18,164 bases of DNA, from the NCBI GenBank assembly GCA_007121115.1, contig SKMI01000252.1, positions 1 to 18,164 of the forward strand, in the 5' to 3' direction. Each line of letters begins with the position of its first letter. Within the stretch, counting starts at the first letter, position 1. This DNA comes from Paracoccaceae bacterium. Its GTDB lineage: Bacteria; Pseudomonadota; Alphaproteobacteria; Rhodobacterales; Rhodobacteraceae. Below are positions 14,371 through 18,164 of this stretch, in pieces. The notes beneath the pieces were generated by a model. That model ran no database searches and was not told where the DNA came from. It saw only the letters and a program-made list of their open reading frames with translations. A program made the position numbers and the translations under genes.

Positions 14371-16287
14371 GTGGGCAACGCGCGCAACTTTGCATTCTGG
14401 ATCGTGCTGTTCCTGCTGATGATCATGCTCTTCAACATGTTCAGCGGCACGCAGGGAACCAGTTCGGCCCGGTCGGTCACCTATTCGGACTTCATCGAAC
14501 GGGTACAGCAAGGCGACGTCAACCGCGTCACGCTGGACGGCGAGCAGGTGATCTTTGTCGGCAGCGACGGCCAGCAATACAGCACCATCAAGCCCGAGGA
14601 TGCGGGCCTGACCCAGCGGCTTCTGGACAACAACATCCCGATCGAGGCACGCCCGCAGCAGCAGTCGGGCTTCCTGTCGGCGCTGACCCTGTGGTTGCCG
14701 TTCCTGCTGCTGATCGGCATCTGGATCTACTTCATGAACCGGATGCAGGGCGGCGGGCGTGGGGGCGCCATGGGTTTCGGCAAGTCCAAGGCCAAACTGC
14801 TGACCGAAAAGAGCGGGCGCGTGACCTTCGACGATGTCGCCGGGATCGACGAGGCCAAGGACGAGCTGGAAGAGATCGTCGAATTCCTGCGCAGCCCGCA
14901 GAAGTTCAGCCGCCTGGGCGGCAAGATCCCCAAGGGAGCGCTTCTGGTCGGCCCTCCGGGCACGGGTAAGACGCTGCTGGCGCGCGCCATCGCGGGCGAG
15001 GCAGGCGTGCCCTTCTTCACCATCTCGGGGTCGGATTTCGTGGAGATGTTCGTGGGGGTCGGCGCCAGCCGGGTCCGCGACATGTTCGAGCAGGCCAAGA
15101 AAAACGCCCCCTGCATCGTCTTCATCGACGAGATCGACGCGGTCGGTCGGTCGCGCGGCGTGGGTTACGGTGGCGGCAACGATGAGCGCGAGCAGACGCT
15201 GAACCAGCTTCTGGTCGAAATGGACGGGTTCGAGGCCAACGAGGGTATCATCATCGTCGCGGCCACCAACCGCCCCGACGTGCTCGACCCTGCCCTGCTG
15301 CGTCCCGGCCGCTTCGACCGGCAGGTGCAGGTGCCCAACCCCGACATCAAGGGCCGCGAGCGGATCCTGGGTGTCCACGCGCGCAAGGTGCCGCTGGGCC
15401 CCAACGTGGACCTGCGCATCATCGCGCGCGGTACGCCGGGCTTCTCGGGGGCCGATCTGGCCAACCTTGTGAACGAGGCCGCGCTGATGGCCGCGCGCGG
15501 GAACCGACGGTTCGTGACCATGGAGGATTTCGAGAACGCCAAGGACAAGGTCATGATGGGCTCGGAGCGGCGTTCCATGGTCATGTCCGAGGACGAGAAG
15601 AAGCTGACCGCCTATCACGAGGCCGGGCATGCGGTGGTGGGCCTGAACGTCCCGCAGCACGACCCGATCCACAAGGCGACGATCATCCCGCGCGGGCGCG
15701 CGCTGGGGCTGGTGCTGTCCCTGCCCGAGCGTGACCAGCTGTCGGTGACCTACACCAAGTACAAGTCCAAGATCGCGATGGCGATGGGCGGGCGCGTGGC
15801 CGAGGAACTGGTCTTCGGCAAGGAGAATGTCACGTCGGGCGCGGCCAGCGACATCCAGCAGGTGACCAAGATCGCGCGCGCCATGGTCACGCAGTTCGGC
15901 TTCGACGACGAGCTTGGCAACGTCGACTATGCCAATGAGCAGCAGTCGTTTCTGGGCACCTATGGCGGTGGGTCGAACCACTCGGGCATGACCCAGAAGG
16001 TGATCGACGACAAGGTGCGCGACATCGTCAACGAAGGCTACGAGACCGCAAAGCGCATCCTGACCGAGAAGCGCGACGATCTGGAGCGGCTGGCGCAGGG
16101 GCTTCTGGAGTATGAGACCCTGACCGGGCCTGAGATCACGCGGGTGATCAAGGGCGAGCCGCTGGGGCGCGATGACGACAGCGACGAGCCCTCGGGCGGC
16201 ACGCCATCGGTGGCGTCGATCCCCAAGACACGCCCGCGCAAGCGCGACGACGACGGCGGCGGGATGGAGCCGGAGCCGCAGACCTGA
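14371..16287 (+). CDS. ftsH: ATP-dependent zinc metalloprotease FtsH
   Basis: FtsH is a hexameric inner-membrane AAA+ protease that extracts and degrades damaged membrane proteins and short-lived regulators such as RpoH and LpxC in other bacteria. The 638 residues begin GNARNFAFWIVLF. Membrane helices lie at about 8-25 and 104-122, flanking a periplasmic domain. In the AAA domain, Walker A is GPPGTGKT (194-201), Walker B is CIVFIDEIDAVG (248-259) and the second region of homology is ATNRPDVLDPALLRPGRFDR (298-317). The zinc site is HEAGH (416-420), with D494 in SGAASDIQQ as third ligand. The C-terminus is Asp/Arg-rich and unstructured. The GTG start is fixed by CAGGAGG. A perfect UUCG-loop terminator follows 26 bp after the stop. 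A heat-inducible promoter may precede it. Confidence 0.98.
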   Translation: MGNARNFAFWIVLFLLMIMLFNMFSGTQGTSSARSVTYSDFIERVQQGDVNRVTLDGEQVIFVGSDGQQYSTIKPEDAGLTQRLLDNNIPIEARPQQQSGFLSALTLWLPFLLLIGIWIYFMNRMQGGGRGGAMGFGKSKAKLLTEKSGRVTFDDVAGIDEAKDELEEIVEFLRSPQKFSRLGGKIPKGALLVGPPGTGKTLLARAIAGEAGVPFFTISGSDFVEMFVGVGASRVRDMFEQAKKNAPCIVFIDEIDAVGRSRGVGYGGGNDEREQTLNQLLVEMDGFEANEGIIIVAATNRPDVLDPALLRPGRFDRQVQVPNPDIKGRERILGVHARKVPLGPNVDLRIIARGTPGFSGADLANLVNEAALMAARGNRRFVTMEDFENAKDKVMMGSERRSMVMSEDEKKLTAYHEAGHAVVGLNVPQHDPIHKATIIPRGRALGLVLSLPERDQLSVTYTKYKSKIAMAMGGRVAEELVFGKENVTSGAASDIQQVTKIARAMVTQFGFDDELGNVDYANEQQSFLGTYGGGSNHSGMTQKVIDDKVRDIVNEGYETAKRILTEKRDDLERLAQGLLEYETLTGPEITRVIKGEPLGRDDDSDEPSGGTPSVASIPKTRPRKRDDDGGGMEPEPQT

Positions 16288-16313
16288 CGCGGCGCCAGTG
16301 CAGCGGCTTGATG

Positions 16314-16342
16314 AACGCCGGTCCTTCGGGACCGGCGTTTTT
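16314..16342 (+). terminator. Rho-independent terminator of ftsH
   Basis: AACGCCGGTCC (16314-16324) pairs perfectly over 11 bp with GGACCGGCGTT (16329-16339) around a TTCG tetraloop, followed by T-run 16338-16342. It starts 26 bp after the ftsH stop and is the clearest intrinsic terminator in the window, ending the tol-pal-tilS-ftsH strand block. Confidence 0.93.
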
Positions 16343-16612
16343 CCATGCCGCTGCTGACAACGAAGGGGGACTGTCCACGGCGCTGCCCCCGGGCATCCGA
16401 TAAGTCCCGTCCATCAAGGCACTCAGCCTGCCCCGGGCCCCGGCAGTCGCAGGCGCCCTGGGGGCGTGCGGGTGGATAGGTGGGGCACGGCCCGCGGGCG
16501 CTTTTCGCGCAGACGCCCCTTCCGTGTCGCGCGTCTTGCCCGTCTCGGGGCCAAAAAGCGGACGCCGTATTGCAACGCCGGGCCCGATACGCGGGTAACG
16601 ACCGTCCCGGCG
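16343..16612. other. Gene-free stretch between ftsH terminator and the minus-strand membrane protein
   Basis: These 270 bp hold no frame with protein-like composition, no tRNA and no copy of the structured element. An inverted repeat CGCCGGG (16576-16582) / CCCGGCG (16606-16612), loop 23, directly follows the stop of the minus-strand gene but lacks a T-run, so it is at best a weak terminator. Other GC-rich short dyads are expected by composition. I see nothing else in it. Confidence 0.6.
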
Positions 16613-18164
16613 CTACATGATCCAGACGAGTGCCAGCGCCAGCCCCACCAGCACGGTCCCCGTAAACGGCCAGCGGCAGATCCACGCATCTGCGAGCCGC
16701 AGCAACGCCGCTGCGCGGCGCAGGCGGCGGTGAAACGCGCTGCGAAACGCGGGCGGCACCACGGCGCCGAGCGTCGCTCCGCCCACAAACCAGCCTTCGA
16801 TCCAGCGCAGCCGCAGCCGGGGCAGCATCAGCAGCAGGTCGCCGGGCGCCTGCGCGCGCGGCGGGTGGCGCAGCACCCAGGCCAGCACGGCCAGTCCCCC
16901 GAGCACCGGCATAAGCGCCTCGAGCACCGGTGCGCGGCCCAGAGCATAATCGGACGGCAGGTCGGCCCAGCCCCCCCAGAGAACCCAGGGCGCGGCCAGC
17001 GCCGCCAGCGCGAGGGCCGCCGCCGCCACCGCCTGCACGCCCGGCGCGCGGGGGGATTTCTTCATCTCGCTGCGGTGCAGCCGCGACAGGAACCAGCCCA
17101 TCACCAGCGCCGTGGTCACGCTGCTGGCGGTGATGGTGTGGCCCAGCCAGTCCGCCAGCCCCGGCTTGGCCGCCGCCTTGGCCAGCGCCCCCCCCGAAAG
17201 TGGCAACCCCGCCACCGACCCGGCCGCCACGGCCGCCACCGCCATCGCCATGACCCGCGCGGCGCCCGTTGTGGCCAGCACTGCGCCGACCGACAGGAAC
17301 AGCGCCCCCTTGGCCAGCCCGTGATGGGCCGCGTAATAGGCCACCGCCCCCTGCCCCGCACCCGCCAGGGCCAGCATCAGCCCCATCTGGCTGACCGTGG
17401 AATAGGCCAGCACCGCCTTGGCATTGGTCTGCGTCAGCCCCCAGAGCGCCGCGCCAAAGGCCCCGGCCAGCCCCAGCGCCACCAGCGCACCGCCCACCAG
17501 ATCGCTGGGCAGCAGGATCAGCACGCCGATCAGCCCCGCCTTGACGATCGCCCCGGACAGCACCGCCGAACCCGGCACCGGGGCCGCCGGATGTGCCAGC
17601 GGCAACCAGACGTGCAGCGGCACCATCCCCGCCTTGATCCCGAAGCCTGCCAGCAAGAGCCACGGCGCCACCGCGGGCGCCTGCCCCCAGGCCCCCCGGA
17701 TATCGGCGATCAGCATCGATCCCGCCGCCTGCACCCCCAGGATCAGGCCGAACAGCAGCGCCACCTCGCCCAGAACGGCCATGACGATATAGACCCGGCC
17801 CGCGGCCAGCGCTTCCTCGGTCCGGTCATGGATGACCAGAAACCACGCCGCCAGCGACACGGCGGCAAAGGCCACGTAGAAGGTCACCGCATCGGCGGCC
17901 AGGAACACGCCCAGATTGCCCGCCAGCGTAAGCGCCCAGAAGCCCGCGAAGATGCCCGCCTCGGGGCCGGGCTCCAGCGTATGCGCCGCCTGCCAGCCCG
18001 CCACCGCCCAGATCAGCGCCGTGACGCCCAGCAGCAGCACCCCCGCCGGGTCCGCCGCCAGCACCACGCCCAGCAGCAGGTCCGGCGCCTCGGTCACGCC
18101 CCCCGCGCCCGCCATCGCCAGCGCCAGCGCAGGCAGCGGCGCAAAGGGCAGCACCTGCAACGCA
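16613..18164 (-). CDS. Proton-conducting membrane transporter, NuoL/NuoM/MrpD superfamily (5' end missing)
   Basis: This is a multi-pass inner-membrane protein of the family shared by complex I subunits NuoL/M/N, Mrp antiporter subunits A/D and hydrogenase subunits. At least 515 residues are visible, nearly all in hydrophobic helices. The family core is present: E132 in VMAVLGEVALL, K176 in FGIKAGMVPLHVWLPLAH, then VPGSAVLSGAIVKAGLIGV with K207, NAKAVLAYSTVSQMGL (246-261) and HHGLAKGALFL with K284. These charged residues form the proton path in homologues. The frame is open to the right edge. A TTG at 18160 could be read as a start, but the codon before it is also open, so probably only a few N-terminal residues are missing. 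Lack of its neighbours prevents assignment to complex I, Mrp or another cluster. The C-terminal 100 residues, with a basic PAFRSAFHRRLRR stretch and a last helix, are less typical. Confidence 0.85.
   Translation of the reverse strand, partial: ALQVLPFAPLPALALAMAGAGGVTEAPDLLLGVVLAADPAGVLLLGVTALIWAVAGWQAAHTLEPGPEAGIFAGFWALTLAGNLGVFLAADAVTFYVAFAAVSLAAWFLVIHDRTEEALAAGRVYIVMAVLGEVALLFGLILGVQAAGSMLIADIRGAWGQAPAVAPWLLLAGFGIKAGMVPLHVWLPLAHPAAPVPGSAVLSGAIVKAGLIGVLILLPSDLVGGALVALGLAGAFGAALWGLTQTNAKAVLAYSTVSQMGLMLALAGAGQGAVAYYAAHHGLAKGALFLSVGAVLATTGAARVMAMAVAAVAAGSVAGLPLSGGALAKAAAKPGLADWLGHTITASSVTTALVMGWFLSRLHRSEMKKSPRAPGVQAVAAAALALAALAAPWVLWGGWADLPSDYALGRAPVLEALMPVLGGLAVLAWVLRHPPRAQAPGDLLLMLPRLRLRWIEGWFVGGATLGAVVPPAFRSAFHRRLRRAAALLRLADAWICRWPFTGTVLVGLALALVWIM

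Noticed and set aside
14167..15981. A 604-codon minus-strand frame opposite ftsH
   Set aside because: It is a reverse-frame shadow of the conserved ftsH sequence, without domain or ribosome-site support.
16038..17663. A 541-codon minus-strand frame covering the intergenic stretch and part of the membrane protein gene
   Set aside because: Its Gly/Ala/Arg-rich product is an out-of-frame reading of the membrane protein, which in its own frame has all the family motifs.
1..18164. Defence island, prophage, insertion sequence or biosynthetic cluster
   Set aside because: All recognised genes are conserved housekeeping or stress genes in a familiar order, base composition is uniform, and no integrase, transposase, target duplication or CRISPR-like spacing was seen.

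Overview
This window looks like an ordinary chromosomal stretch of a GC-rich alphaproteobacterium, most likely a member of the Rhodobacterales (Rhodobacter/Paracoccus/Roseobacter relatives). The evidence is the high GC content with strong third-position GC, the gene order ybgC-tolQ-tolR-tolA-tolB-pal-cpoB(ybgF)-tilS-ftsH, a Pro/Glu-rich rather than Lys/Ala-rich TolA, and SSB, FtsH and YqgE proteins of alphaproteobacterial type. No rRNA, tRNA, CRISPR array, insertion sequence, phage gene or attachment site was seen, and nothing suggests a recently acquired island.

Layout: 1-1080 is the 3' part of a PLP-dependent class V aminotransferase / cysteine-desulfurase-like gene. It is followed after 20 bp by a class I DNA photolyase (1101-2528) and then a cyclopropane-fatty-acyl-phospholipid synthase (2671-3924), a pair that fits light and oxidative-stress defence. 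A small secreted lytic transglycosylase on the minus strand (3905-4516) overlaps the end of the synthase gene and is divergent from ssb (4717-5208). A stand-alone periplasmic DsbD N-terminal-type protein (5306-6181, minus) is divergent from yqgE (6349-6930).

The core of the window is the Tol-Pal envelope system on the plus strand: YbgC thioesterase, the TolQ/TolR proton-driven motor, TolA, periplasmic TolB, lipoprotein Pal and the coiled-coil/TPR protein CpoB. TolQ-TolR-TolA in the inner membrane use the proton motive force to act through TolB and Pal on the outer membrane at the division site. The same strand continues with tilS (tRNA-Ile lysidine synthetase) and ftsH (membrane AAA+ protease), which ends at a perfect UUCG-loop terminator. 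After about 270 bp without a recognisable gene, a minus-strand proton-channel-type membrane protein of the NuoL/NuoM/NuoN/MrpD superfamily runs off the right edge.

I found no convincing undescribed system. The signals most worth a second look are non-coding: a two-copy structured intergenic element (2554-2620 and 12957-13021) ending in a nearly identical 22-bp tail; a perfect 8-bp inverted repeat placed across the stop codon of gene 1 just before the photolyase start; a 10-bp direct repeat upstream of the tol-pal operon; and a candidate promoter for ftsH lying over the tilS stop codon. Protein-level points of interest are the absent C-terminal catalytic cysteine in the desulfurase-like protein, the lone DsbD-N domain, and the Pro/Glu linker of TolA.
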